Source of the DNA: Parvularculaceae bacterium
GTDB lineage: Bacteria > Pseudomonadota > Alphaproteobacteria > Caulobacterales > Parvularculaceae
Direction: 5' to 3'
DNA: 64,000 nucleotides
Assembly: GCA_021776465.1 (NCBI GenBank)
Contig: JAJFFU010000113.1
Location: forward strand, 84,772 to 148,771
Positions 10,183 through 19,088 of the stretch are shown here, piece after piece. The stretch's first letter is position 1; every line of letters begins with the position of its first letter. The notes below the pieces were generated by a model. The model worked only from the letters and a program-made list of their open reading frames with translations, was not told the origin of the DNA and ran no database searches. The translations under genes were made by a program, and so were the position numbers.

Positions 10183-10581
10183 ATGAAACTAATAGATAGG
10201 TTGCAGAGTGATAAGACAGAAGCCATGAAAGCTAGGCTAAGGACAGATTCAAACCTTCTTGGAGTGCTTATCTCTGATGCAAAGAAAACAGACAAAAGCC
10301 CAGAAGATGGTGCCGTTCTAAAAGCTATGCGCTCTACAAAGAAGCAGCTTACGGAAGCTCTTTCTCATGCCAAGGATGCTGACAAGCAAAGAGAAATTGC
10401 ATATGAGCTAGAACTCATCGAAGGGTATCTCCCACAGCTAGTGGGTGCGGGAGAACTAAAGGCATTCATTGACACTCTTCCTGCCGATGATCATATGGGC
10501 AAGAAGATGGGAAGCATCAAAAAGAAGTTCGGTGAAAGAGCCGATATGAAACTTGCTAAGGAAATTCTTGACAAGGGATAA
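10183..10581 (+). CDS. GatB/YqeY domain protein
   Basis: MKLIDRLQSDKTEAMK...LELIEGYLPQL...GKKMGSIKKKFGERAD, typical YqeY pattern. Confidence 0.75.
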   Translation: MKLIDRLQSDKTEAMKARLRTDSNLLGVLISDAKKTDKSPEDGAVLKAMRSTKKQLTEALSHAKDADKQREIAYELELIEGYLPQLVGAGELKAFIDTLPADDHMGKKMGSIKKKFGERADMKLAKEILDKG

Positions 10582-10777
10582 GTTTGTCCATTGCCATCCG
10601 CACGGTGCTGTCCACAAGCTAGACAAGGACGGCACGTGTTGGTGTGGGTGTGTACCTGACTCTCCTAAAGAGTATAAGGGAGTAGGGTATACATCCTCTC
10701 TTATGGCAAGGGACATGGAAAGTGCCTATGTTGAATGCAAAAACAGAAATTTATGGCTTTATGGCTTGAAAGACTAG
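10553..10777 (+). CDS. hypothetical Cys/His-containing small protein
   Basis: ORF overlapping end of upstream gene. Confidence 0.45.
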   Translation: MLRKFLTRDKFVHCHPHGAVHKLDKDGTCWCGCVPDSPKEYKGVGYTSSLMARDMESAYVECKNRNLWLYGLKD

Positions 10778-10794
10778 CAGGAATGTCGTATACT
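10766..10794 (+). promoter_or_regulatory. sigma70-like promoter
   Basis: TTGAAA-N17-TATACT. Confidence 0.75.
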
Positions 10795-10823
10795 TTAGAT
10801 AACGAAGGAACAAGGAGAAACAC

Positions 10824-11243
10824 ATGTCGCATTATACGTCCGTCAAAACAACCTACAAGAGCCTGTCGGATTTGGTAGCTGCTCTTTGTTTGTGTGGTTT
10901 TACAGAAGAGCAGATTGAACTATCTGAAGAGAATGACATGACGCTCATCGGGTATGACAATGCACATCGAATCATTGATGGTCAGGTGGTTAAGGCAGCA
11001 CTCCGTATCCACAGGCGACATGTTGGAAGAGCTTCTAATGATATCGGATACGTCAAACAGGCTGATGGAACATATTCAGCCATTATTTCCAATTACGATA
11101 AGAGGAAATATGGTAAGTCATGGCAAGACAGTGTTAAGCGAGAATACAATGCGCGTATTGCCACTCGACAGCTACAGAGGAAAGGATACAAGGTGAATGT
11201 TATCCGAAATGGGAAGACGATTCGTGTTGAAGGAAAGCAGTAG
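10824..11243 (+). CDS. DUF1257 (Ycf35-like) protein
   Basis: MSHYTSVKTTYKSLSDLVAAL..., HVGRASNDIGYVKQADGTYSAIISNYD. Confidence 0.8.
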   Translation: MSHYTSVKTTYKSLSDLVAALCLCGFTEEQIELSEENDMTLIGYDNAHRIIDGQVVKAALRIHRRHVGRASNDIGYVKQADGTYSAIISNYDKRKYGKSWQDSVKREYNARIATRQLQRKGYKVNVIRNGKTIRVEGKQ

Positions 11244-12266
11244 GTGGTTAGTAAAAAAGCACAAAAATTGGTAGATATTGTTTTTGGTAAGGAAGAAGCT
11301 GCTCCTCCAAGGAAAAAAAATATGAACGCATCGGATGAGAAGAGGCTCTGGATCAGAACTGATATGCACTACCATAAGTTGGTTGGCGCTATTACAGATT
11401 CTATCCCGCCTGGGTTCTACGAGCATGATTATACAAATGACGGGGAGTGTTTGAAGCGCAAAGAACTTAGTACGGCAAAGATCATCGACAAGGATCCTAC
11501 AATTGATAAGGTGTTGAGTAGTGTCCATGATTTTTTCAAGGTGAGGGAAATTTTCATCAAGTATGGGATTCCGCAAAAGAGGGGAATTCTACTGCACGGC
11601 CCTCCTGGTACGGGGAAGAGTACAATCATGCGACTCATTATCCAACATGTCATTGATGATTTGAAGGGTGTAGCGCTGGAGGCCAGTGCCCTGAATTTCC
11701 CTGAATTCATCGAGATTTATGATATTTTCAGAGATGTTCACCCAGATCGTCCAATTGTATGCGTTATCGAGGACATTGAGAAATTTGCTGATAGCTCACA
11801 CAGCGAGACAGAGTTTGTCAATTTTGTGGATGGAGTGACGTCTGTTGATGGGGTTCTCTTTGTTGCCACTACAAACTTCGTGAACAATGTCCCAGACAGG
11901 ATTCTCAACAGGCCGGGGCGATTTGATGTGAGGTATAAGATTGGGTATCCTGGCGAAGAAGTGAGGAGAGGGTTTGTTGAAGACTTGATTCATGACCTCG
12001 ATGATGATTTTGTTGATAAGATTGTCGAGGATACGGACGGGCTTCCTGTTTCTCACGTGAGGGAGCTTGTAATTGCTACGCATATTCTAAAGAGGGATTA
12101 TGAAGAGACGCTGAAGGCTTTGAGGGCTAATGTACCGGATGATAAACTGTATCCTGCGGATAGGTGCGACAATGATGCTCCGAGGGCGGGGTTTGCTCCT
12201 GCTAAAAAGAAAGAGTATGATGATCATGGGTGTGAAGTAGAGCCGTATTGTCCCGATTGTTCGTAA
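11244..12266 (+). CDS. AAA+ ATPase
   Basis: GPPGTGKST Walker A, CVIEDIEKFAD Walker B, NRPGRFD; likely GTG start. Confidence 0.85.
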   Translation: MVSKKAQKLVDIVFGKEEAAPPRKKNMNASDEKRLWIRTDMHYHKLVGAITDSIPPGFYEHDYTNDGECLKRKELSTAKIIDKDPTIDKVLSSVHDFFKVREIFIKYGIPQKRGILLHGPPGTGKSTIMRLIIQHVIDDLKGVALEASALNFPEFIEIYDIFRDVHPDRPIVCVIEDIEKFADSSHSETEFVNFVDGVTSVDGVLFVATTNFVNNVPDRILNRPGRFDVRYKIGYPGEEVRRGFVEDLIHDLDDDFVDKIVEDTDGLPVSHVRELVIATHILKRDYEETLKALRANVPDDKLYPADRCDNDAPRAGFAPAKKKEYDDHGCEVEPYCPDCS

Positions 12267-12274
12267 ATCGAAGT

Positions 12275-12377
12275 GCCTCTGTAACTCAGTCTGGTCAGAG
12301 TAGCGGCCTTACAAGTCTCCGCGCGGAGCCATAAATTAAGCCGTTCGTCGTAGGTTCGAATCCTACCAGGGGTACCA
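12275..12377 (+). tRNA. tRNA-Val(UAC)-like with 25-nt insertion in the anticodon loop
   Basis: acceptor GCCTCTG/CAGGGGT, D-stem ACTC/GAGT, AC stem GCGGC/GCCGT, loop CTTACA[25 nt]A, T-stem GTAGG/CCTAC, encoded CCA. Confidence 0.75.
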
Positions 12378-12397
12378 TTAATAAGTGGTTGTTATTA

Positions 12398-12474
12398 GGA
12401 GTGCGGGGGGCAAGGTAGTCCCGCCAGTCTTATATGCTGGTGAGAGCCAGGTTCAATTCCTGGGCACTCTACCA
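12398..12474 (+). tRNA. tRNA-Ile(UAU)
   Basis: acceptor GGAGTGC/GCACTCT, AC loop CTTATAT, T-arm CCAGG TTCAATT CCTGG, CCA. Confidence 0.8.
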
Positions 12475-12490
12475 AAATAGGAGAATAAAA

Positions 12491-12841
12491 ATGATTTATG
12501 TAGTGTGTGAAGATGATTATGACTGCAGAGATATACTTGCCGTACTATCTGGCCCACCTGGAAAGCACGATGAACTAAGAGAGGCCGTGAGGAAATATGT
12601 TTCTTTGAGAAGTGCGTCGGTAAGAGAGTATAATGAAAAGATAGAAGAAAGGGTGGAAGCAGAGACGGGGGAAATGAGATGCTCGGAATATGGTTCTCCA
12701 GAAAATCAGCTATTCTATAAATATTTCAGGCAATTCAAGAAAGAGACGCCGTGGACATTTAAAAAATTTCCGCAGTGGGTGTGTGAAGAATATGAGGGAT
12801 ATACATCAAAAGAGTTTGAAGAAGTACATTATTGTAGTTAA
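12491..12841 (+). CDS. hypothetical protein
   Basis: ATG after aggagaat. Confidence 0.6.
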   Translation: MIYVVCEDDYDCRDILAVLSGPPGKHDELREAVRKYVSLRSASVREYNEKIEERVEAETGEMRCSEYGSPENQLFYKYFRQFKKETPWTFKKFPQWVCEEYEGYTSKEFEEVHYCS

Positions 12842-12852
12842 GGAGGAATAAA

Positions 12853-13119
12853 ATGCTAGAAATTGAAGTGTATGCAACATACGAAGTAAGAGTAAAACAT
12901 ACAGTAAAGATTGACCCATACGATCTTGATGAATGGATGGATGAAGAGGGAAATTCCACCCTAACTCAAAAAGATATCGATGACGATGATAAGTTTGTTT
13001 CTCCGTATATTGATCACATTTATATGGATCTAGAGGACAATGCTGCAACGCTTATTGCTAGTAGTTTGGGTGAATTTGAGATCGAGGACATTGGAAAAAT
13101 CACTCTAAAGGATAACTAA
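12853..13119 (+). CDS. hypothetical protein
   Basis: RBS aaggagg. Confidence 0.65.
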   Translation: MLEIEVYATYEVRVKHTVKIDPYDLDEWMDEEGNSTLTQKDIDDDDKFVSPYIDHIYMDLEDNAATLIASSLGEFEIEDIGKITLKDN

Positions 13120-13325
13120 TGGCAAAGAAAGCTTATAATGCCACTGTGACATTTGCTCATGGGGATTACATTGATTTTAAATTGAGTGAAGAGCCGCGCC
13201 TGGCAGAAGGAAACAGATATCCGTGGGAGGAATTCAAATACCATCCCGACGAAGTGGAGAGATTGCTTGTCATTGATCCAAAGAGCGTAGCATACATTAG
13301 TTACACAATTACGGAGGACGAATAA
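13119..13325 (+). CDS. hypothetical protein
   Basis: coupled ORF. Confidence 0.55.
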   Translation: MAKKAYNATVTFAHGDYIDFKLSEEPRLAEGNRYPWEEFKYHPDEVERLLVIDPKSVAYISYTITEDE

Positions 13326-13326
13326 C

Positions 13327-13641
13327 ATGTGCGTATATTCTATGATCGCAGACCATTACAGAGATAGGTGGAGAGAACGGAAGGAGTACCAATATCCTCC
13401 CGCTACCACTGAACAATTCCCTTATCAGCCAAAGGTGATTCCATTCACTATCCAGCCAACAATCACGCCAGAAGAGATTGAAGAATTTCGCAAGCTCCTA
13501 GAGAGAGCCAGGGAATACGACAAAAGAAATAATGAACCTGATTGTGAGAACCAAGAGAAGCTAGATGAGATTATTCGCCTGGCGGAAGAGGCTGGTGTAG
13601 GTGATGAAGTGAGAGAAGCAATTGAAAGCACACTTGACTAA
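13327..13641 (+). CDS. hypothetical protein
   Basis: coupled ORF. Confidence 0.55.
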   Translation: MCVYSMIADHYRDRWRERKEYQYPPATTEQFPYQPKVIPFTIQPTITPEEIEEFRKLLERAREYDKRNNEPDCENQEKLDEIIRLAEEAGVGDEVREAIESTLD

Positions 13642-13650
13642 GGATGAATA

Positions 13651-13935
13651 ATGGATAGATTAATAATGACGCGGTTTGCTGATGATAATTTTAGAGAAGG
13701 GGACGTTCTTTCAATGAAGGGTGTTGTTAGTGGGAACACAATAGAAATAAAGCTTGAAGATGTTGAGATTTCTAAGCCAATGGTTAGGCGTGGAGATAAG
13801 GTGAAATGGTGGAGAAAAGTTTGGAACTTTGGAGAAGTGGTGGCTGTCTATGATGATGGGGCTTGGGTCAAGCCTGAAAATAGTTGTGTGATGAAAACAC
13901 TGAATATTTCTGACATAAAAAGGGTTGACAAATAG
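13651..13935 (+). CDS. hypothetical protein
   Basis: ORF with RBS. Confidence 0.55.
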   Translation: MDRLIMTRFADDNFREGDVLSMKGVVSGNTIEIKLEDVEISKPMVRRGDKVKWWRKVWNFGEVVAVYDDGAWVKPENSCVMKTLNISDIKRVDK

Positions 13936-13953
13936 ACATTCCTATTGTATAAT
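13925..13953 (+). promoter_or_regulatory. consensus sigma70-like promoter
   Basis: TTGACA-N17-TATAAT. Confidence 0.9.
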
Positions 13954-13985
13954 AAAGGGAACAAGGAACGAATTGGAGAAATAAA

Positions 13986-14189
13986 ATGGCTAAGACGATC
14001 ACTGTAGATATTGACGCAGAAGGTGAAGTGAATATCGAAGCTTCAGGATTTAAGGGTGGGTCGTGTACAAAAGCTACGGCTGACCTCGTAACAGCCCTTG
14101 GTGGCGATCCTGCTGATTTTGTTGCCAAGCCTGAATATCAGGAATGTGTTCGACGTGGCGTAGCAGCCAAGCGTCAAGTTAAGGCATAA
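13986..14189 (+). CDS. DUF2997-like protein
   Basis: MAKTITVDIDAEGEVNIEASGFKGGSCTKAT. Confidence 0.75.
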   Translation: MAKTITVDIDAEGEVNIEASGFKGGSCTKATADLVTALGGDPADFVAKPEYQECVRRGVAAKRQVKA

Positions 14190-14518
14190 TGTGTGATACA
14201 ATTAGGGTGAGCCTAACAGAAGCTCAGCGCCTCCTCCTTGAAGAGATGGCATTTACAGATTTTAGATCAATGTATCTAGATGTTATCAAGCTTATTAGAA
14301 GCCCGATGGATTTAGATAATAAGATTATATACAACCTATATCATAGCGCAACTAGTGTATATAATCTTTTCGTTGAGGGGGGTTTTGGTAGTGTTGCCTT
14401 CGCGCAATCATTGGAAGAGTTTACAGAGTATTTTGATGAAGCAGTATTGAATGATTTGATCGAAGATGAGAAAATGACTTGTACTATGATGTGTTTGACG
14501 GTGAAGAAGTATTTATGA
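14189..14518 (+). CDS. hypothetical protein
   Basis: ATG overlapping previous stop. Confidence 0.5.
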   Translation: MCDTIRVSLTEAQRLLLEEMAFTDFRSMYLDVIKLIRSPMDLDNKIIYNLYHSATSVYNLFVEGGFGSVAFAQSLEEFTEYFDEAVLNDLIEDEKMTCTMMCLTVKKYL

Positions 14519-14548
14519 GTGAAAATATTGGACGTTATATTCCACCGG

Positions 14549-14652
14549 TAGTTTAAACGGAAAAACAATTCTGTTGTCTAGGCTAGTAGATATTATAAAT
14601 CCGACGAACGCTGACAAGAGATGAATTGCGGGTTCGAATCCCGTCCGGTAAT
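14549..14652 (+). tRNA. tRNA-like gene with extra internal sequence (anticodon uncertain, possibly GUU)
   Basis: ACCGG/CCGGT acceptor, D-arm TAGTTTAAACGGAAAAAC, T-arm GCGGG TTCGAAT CCCGT; middle is ~20-25 nt too long. Confidence 0.5.
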
Positions 14653-14655
14653 TGT

Positions 14656-14696
14656 GCGGTCCACGGCAGACAAATTAGCCGTGGGCCGCTTTTTTT
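14656..14696 (+). terminator. Rho-independent terminator
   Basis: GCGGTCCACGGC-N10-GCCGTGGGCCGC-TTTTTTT. Confidence 0.9.
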
Positions 14697-14748
14697 GTTC
14701 CTATAGTATGTCTGAGAGAGACTTTATACATATCTATGGGAGCTTTAT

Positions 14749-17700
14749 ATGGAAATTTTTGACCTATACCTAAACAATTTAAGAAGTGCTTCGACTGGCC
14801 AGGAAGTGTTGCAGCAGATGAGACAGGAGTTAACTGGCGGGGAAGTTGAGCCAGATATTCAGGGTGAGATAAACACTGTTGTACAGAAGGCTATTCAAGA
14901 AGGTGTAGAAGGATTGGACGCGTATGAGAAAGCTGTTATACAGCAGATGAGGCCAGACCTACTACAGGGGTATTCAGCAGACGCTACCCCTATGGGAGAT
15001 GGGTATCAAATTCAAACAGATATTCCCACTATCCCCGGGTTGTCTCAAGCAGCACAATATGGAGGAGACACAGAAAGGGTAAGAGAAACCACTGTGTACG
15101 ATTATGATCCAGACAAAACACATCCAAACCTTCCTAGTGAAACTGTAGAACTAACGCCAGGCGATCTTATGCAGGAAGAACTAGAGGAATCATTTGGAAA
15201 GCATGTTGGGCCAAAAGGAACACATGTAGAAGATGAGCACGGATTACTAAGATTGAAGGAAGATCCTTTTGATGCTCATCAGCCAACCGTAGAAGATTTT
15301 GTCCCAACACAAATCCCAGAGATCCCAGGGCTAAGGCAGATGGGTATGTTCTCAACATTCGCTGATAATGTTGGTGTGTTTGAGGGGGCCCCAGAGCTTC
15401 CATATGAAGGGAAGAGTCCAAAGCCATCTCTAAGATATAAAACAATTACGAAGGATAGGGAAGAAGAAGATATTAAAGATGGGCCGGCTCATGGTGCGCC
15501 AGGTCTCACACCCCCTAGATTCAAGGTGAGGGATAGGGAGCGTATGGAAGAACGGATGGCACAATCCATTCCTGATGATTTCATCCAAACCATGTCCAGT
15601 ATTGGGGGGGAATATTTACACACTCTATCTGGTGGGGCAATGGGGTTCAAATTTACTCCAACTAAAGGAACACAATTAAGGAAGATGTACATCGAGAAGA
15701 CAGGGGCTTTTGTGCAACATGTAGGAGAGGATGGATATGTTGTTGTTTCTCCTCCAAGAAATCTGAATGAAGATAAATTAATTCAGGCCGGAGTAGGGGG
15801 TTCAGGATATGGAGATAATAGAGAAGGTGCTGGTGTGGATGCTGGAGTTGGTGATAGTGGTGCTGTTTCTAAGCTATCTGCTCCTCAAATTCATACAGTG
15901 GATGATAGAGATAAGGATGACGTAATGATTTTACCACATCACATAGGAGAAGACCAGAAAAGGGAGATGAAAGCTCTCAGGTTGTGGGTGCAGGCTACAC
16001 GCCACATTGATGACATTGTAACGATGGAGCGTAATTCTCAGGCGGGGAACAAGAGACATACAGAGATTGAGAAGTTTCTCGATCTTCCAAATGGCTTAGA
16101 AAATTACATAAAAACACTTAGACCAAATGAAGCACAGGAAGCAGAGCAACATATTTCTGATAAGCTCAGCCCTGCGCATGCTAAATATTTCAGACAGAAC
16201 GCTCCACATTTCTACCCTCAAGAGAGTGGCCGTACAGATATTCCTAGGTCAACAAATTACCAGGAAGGGTTGGGAGATATTGCTAAGCAGTGGGGTAGAG
16301 ATTTGGCAGATTCTACCAAGGATGTTTTCAGAACTGGCCCATCAGAGCTACAGCAGCTAAGGCAAAGAAACAAGGATCGAGGCCAGGCTAAGGATCCATA
16401 TTTCTGGAAAACACCTAAACAGAAGCAAGAGATGATGGATCAGAGGTTGCCTAGGGCCAATGAATCTTCTGAATCCCCTGATGACACGCCTATTGAAGAA
16501 ATGGATAATAGACCAAGTTGGGAACGCGACGAGAGGATGAAGCATGATTACAAAGCACCTGTTGATCCTCGTGACTGGAAGGGAACTCCTCCTAAGGGCG
16601 GAGATATTTCTATGGAAGAAGCCGGATTCCCTAAGTCCACACATGCAGATCCAGAAATGGAGGGGCCTGACAGTGGGCAAAAATGGTCTGACTATTCTAG
16701 CGAGGCAAAACAGTATGGTAAGAAGCCGATGCAGCAACCTGAGCCAGAGGAAACACCAAGCGTAAATATTCCAAGAGATGATAATTGGAAAGATTTTCTA
16801 AGCGGAGATACTGGTGAATATGAATTGCAGGATGTGGATGAAGATGAAGAAAGTTGGGGAGGAAAAACGGCAGAAGTGTATGAAGAATCAAAGCTCCAAA
16901 ACGCACCTTCGTCAGCTATGGACCCTGGGCATAAAACACAGGAGCAAGAATATAAGACAGAGGTAATTACTGACCCATCGTTCCAACCACAGCAAGAAGA
17001 AGAACATCCTCATGAGTTAATACAGCCGCAGGTTCAAGCAGTGCCACCACAACAGGTTCAGCAACCACAACAGGTTCCTGTGCAGCCAACGGCTCAGCAG
17101 GGTGTGGATACAGATGGTGATGGACAAGCTGACGATTTCGACGGGGATGGTGTAGCGGATTATTATTCTACGCAGGGATACGGATATAATCAGCCATTCG
17201 GTGGTGTGCCAGGGCAGCAAGACCCTGGAAGATTTGGGCAGTGGCGAAATATGGAACCTAGGGGCGTTGATGAATTAAACCCACAGACTAACAAACCAGA
17301 AATGAAGTATGGCCCAAGTGCATTTCTAACAGAGAAGGAGAAGAAACAAGATCAGCATAAGCCAAGGAGTACATTTGATAGAGAAGTGGGCAAGTCAGAT
17401 CCAATTTCGTTAGAAAATGTGTCAAAAGAAGGGCCTATAAAAGAATACGTAGAAAAGCCTGAAAGAGTTGACAGGAAAGGCCCTGGTATTCAGGGTTTGG
17501 CCAAAGCACTTCAATCTGTTGAACAACTAGCATGGTTGGATGATTTACAGGCTGAAGATTTTGCTATGAAAATCTGGAAGAATAACAAAGGGCTTCAGGG
17601 CGCGATTAGATCTTTAGGGGCGAAAGGACTGAATCAGTGGAGGAACTATGGAGATAATGAGGATAAGTTCCAACAGATGATTGAGCATACAGGCTTGACT

Positions 17701-18003
17701 CGTCCTCCGCAGAGGACAGATAAATTTCAACATTCTGATACCCCAGGCAAGATGGAGACAATAGACCCTGGTGTAGATGTCCAGCCAAGGAAAAGTACAC
17801 CTTTATCCGCAGATCCTGAAGAAATGGCATTCCTTGATGAGAGGGCTAGGGAGCAGGCAGTGCGAGATCCACTTGAACAGACACAATGGGTCGATCCCGT
17901 ACAAATGCCAGAACCAGAACAGGAAGAGAAGCAACAGAGTGTGGTGGAGCGCATGGTGAACAGGGCTCCAGATGTTGTAAACACGTTGGCAGATTACTTG
18001 TAA
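14749..18003 (+). CDS. large Q/P/E-rich hypothetical protein (possible virion-associated protein)
   Basis: 1084 aa; low complexity; DTDGDGQADDFDGDGVADYY Ca2+-binding-like repeat. Confidence 0.75.
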   Translation: MEIFDLYLNNLRSASTGQEVLQQMRQELTGGEVEPDIQGEINTVVQKAIQEGVEGLDAYEKAVIQQMRPDLLQGYSADATPMGDGYQIQTDIPTIPGLSQAAQYGGDTERVRETTVYDYDPDKTHPNLPSETVELTPGDLMQEELEESFGKHVGPKGTHVEDEHGLLRLKEDPFDAHQPTVEDFVPTQIPEIPGLRQMGMFSTFADNVGVFEGAPELPYEGKSPKPSLRYKTITKDREEEDIKDGPAHGAPGLTPPRFKVRDRERMEERMAQSIPDDFIQTMSSIGGEYLHTLSGGAMGFKFTPTKGTQLRKMYIEKTGAFVQHVGEDGYVVVSPPRNLNEDKLIQAGVGGSGYGDNREGAGVDAGVGDSGAVSKLSAPQIHTVDDRDKDDVMILPHHIGEDQKREMKALRLWVQATRHIDDIVTMERNSQAGNKRHTEIEKFLDLPNGLENYIKTLRPNEAQEAEQHISDKLSPAHAKYFRQNAPHFYPQESGRTDIPRSTNYQEGLGDIAKQWGRDLADSTKDVFRTGPSELQQLRQRNKDRGQAKDPYFWKTPKQKQEMMDQRLPRANESSESPDDTPIEEMDNRPSWERDERMKHDYKAPVDPRDWKGTPPKGGDISMEEAGFPKSTHADPEMEGPDSGQKWSDYSSEAKQYGKKPMQQPEPEETPSVNIPRDDNWKDFLSGDTGEYELQDVDEDEESWGGKTAEVYEESKLQNAPSSAMDPGHKTQEQEYKTEVITDPSFQPQQEEEHPHELIQPQVQAVPPQQVQQPQQVPVQPTAQQGVDTDGDGQADDFDGDGVADYYSTQGYGYNQPFGGVPGQQDPGRFGQWRNMEPRGVDELNPQTNKPEMKYGPSAFLTEKEKKQDQHKPRSTFDREVGKSDPISLENVSKEGPIKEYVEKPERVDRKGPGIQGLAKALQSVEQLAWLDDLQAEDFAMKIWKNNKGLQGAIRSLGAKGLNQWRNYGDNEDKFQQMIEHTGLTRPPQRTDKFQHSDTPGKMETIDPGVDVQPRKSTPLSADPEEMAFLDERAREQAVRDPLEQTQWVDPVQMPEPEQEEKQQSVVERMVNRAPDVVNTLADYL

Positions 18004-18027
18004 GAGATACAACATATCATTACACAA

Positions 18028-18058
18028 GGGCCTGCTCAAAACGCAGGCCCTTTTTTTT
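18028..18058 (+). terminator. Rho-independent terminator
   Basis: GGGCCTGC-tcaaaac-GCAGGCCC-T8. Confidence 0.9.
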
Positions 18059-18067
18059 ATTTTCCGC

Positions 18068-18096
18068 TTGATAAACGTGCTATTCTATTGTATACT
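18068..18096 (+). promoter_or_regulatory. sigma70-like promoter
   Basis: TTGATA-N17-TATACT. Confidence 0.75.
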
Positions 18097-18114
18097 TCTA
18101 TTGAGGTGATAGAA

Positions 18115-18270
18115 ATGAAGAGACATAAAAAGAAGACAAAGCCATATAAGGTAATAGATGCCGTCATGGAAAATTTAGACGGAATTCGAATTTTCACTGG
18201 AATAATGGTGGGTGTTGTGGTATTATTTATAGGGAGCGTATTGTACGTTCTTCAGAGCTATCTAGGATAA
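18115..18270 (+). CDS. small membrane protein
   Basis: basic N-terminus then TM. Confidence 0.6.
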   Translation: MKRHKKKTKPYKVIDAVMENLDGIRIFTGIMVGVVVLFIGSVLYVLQSYLG

Positions 18271-18286
18271 ACATACGGAGGGTACG

Positions 18287-18529
18287 ATGGGCTTTAGCCG
18301 TCGTCAGGGCGACAAGCGTCGTCAGCGAATCAAGCAGAAGAAGCGCAAGGGTAAGAAGAAGAAGGAACGAGAGGAAGAGCGTAAGCTTCGTAACCTCCGT
18401 CAACAGCTTCGTAGCCCAAATCACGAAATTGCCAGTAAGCAAAATAGTGCTGGCTTCATGGGGGACAAGCGCATGAAGCGCAAGAAGGCTCGCCCAAACA
18501 CCAAGGACTTGTTGAATGAGGATTACTAA
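18287..18529 (+). CDS. highly basic small protein
   Basis: K/R-rich, RBS ggaggg. Confidence 0.6.
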   Translation: MGFSRRQGDKRRQRIKQKKRKGKKKKEREEERKLRNLRQQLRSPNHEIASKQNSAGFMGDKRMKRKKARPNTKDLLNEDY

Positions 18530-18714
18530 TGTTTGGAATAAGTAATGGAGAGCACTATGTACAGGTGAGGCACACAGACACTGCTGTTGTTGTGACGTTT
18601 GGTGACAACCCTTATTTGTGGGAGCATATGCATGAGGCGAGCGGGTTTATGAAGAATCTAATTGCCCAACAGCCTGTGTTGGAGGAAGTGCTTGGTATTG
18701 AGATTTTCTGCTAA
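18529..18714 (+). CDS. hypothetical protein
   Basis: coupled ORF. Confidence 0.5.
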   Translation: MFGISNGEHYVQVRHTDTAVVVTFGDNPYLWEHMHEASGFMKNLIAQQPVLEEVLGIEIFC

Positions 18715-19001
18715 TGCCTCGACTATTTCTGCCAAAAGAATTTACGGATGATGTAGAAGCTCGCGCAACAGCGTGGGAGATTGTCAGAACAATGGTGAGA
18801 GATGGGCGAGCAGCCTCTATGAATCAAGCCATATCCATTTTTAATCAACATGTCAAGCAGAAGAGCATGAGCTACGAAGAACATTGTAAGTTGTCGTACA
18901 GATTGTGGGAACTGAAGAAACTTGGCATGAGTGAAGGTGATGAGGCAAAAAGTATTAGTAAGATGTTGTACGCAGAACCAAGACAGTTTTTCAATGGGTA
19001 G
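18714..19001 (+). CDS. hypothetical protein
   Basis: coupled ORF. Confidence 0.55.
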   Translation: MPRLFLPKEFTDDVEARATAWEIVRTMVRDGRAASMNQAISIFNQHVKQKSMSYEEHCKLSYRLWELKKLGMSEGDEAKSISKMLYAEPRQFFNG

Positions 19002-19005
19002 ACAA

Positions 19006-19075
19006 ATCCTCACTGGTGGCCAGTTTTGGTCCTTCTAAGACTAAAAAGAGAGTTCAATTCTTTCTGGGGATGCCA
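19006..19075 (+). tRNA. tRNA-Arg(UCU) with truncated D-arm
   Basis: acceptor ATCCTCA/TGGGGAT, D-arm CTGG-TGG-CCAG, AC loop CTTCTAA, T-arm GAGAG TTCAATT CTTTC, CCA. Confidence 0.7.
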
Positions 19076-19088
19076 AAGGAGATAATAA

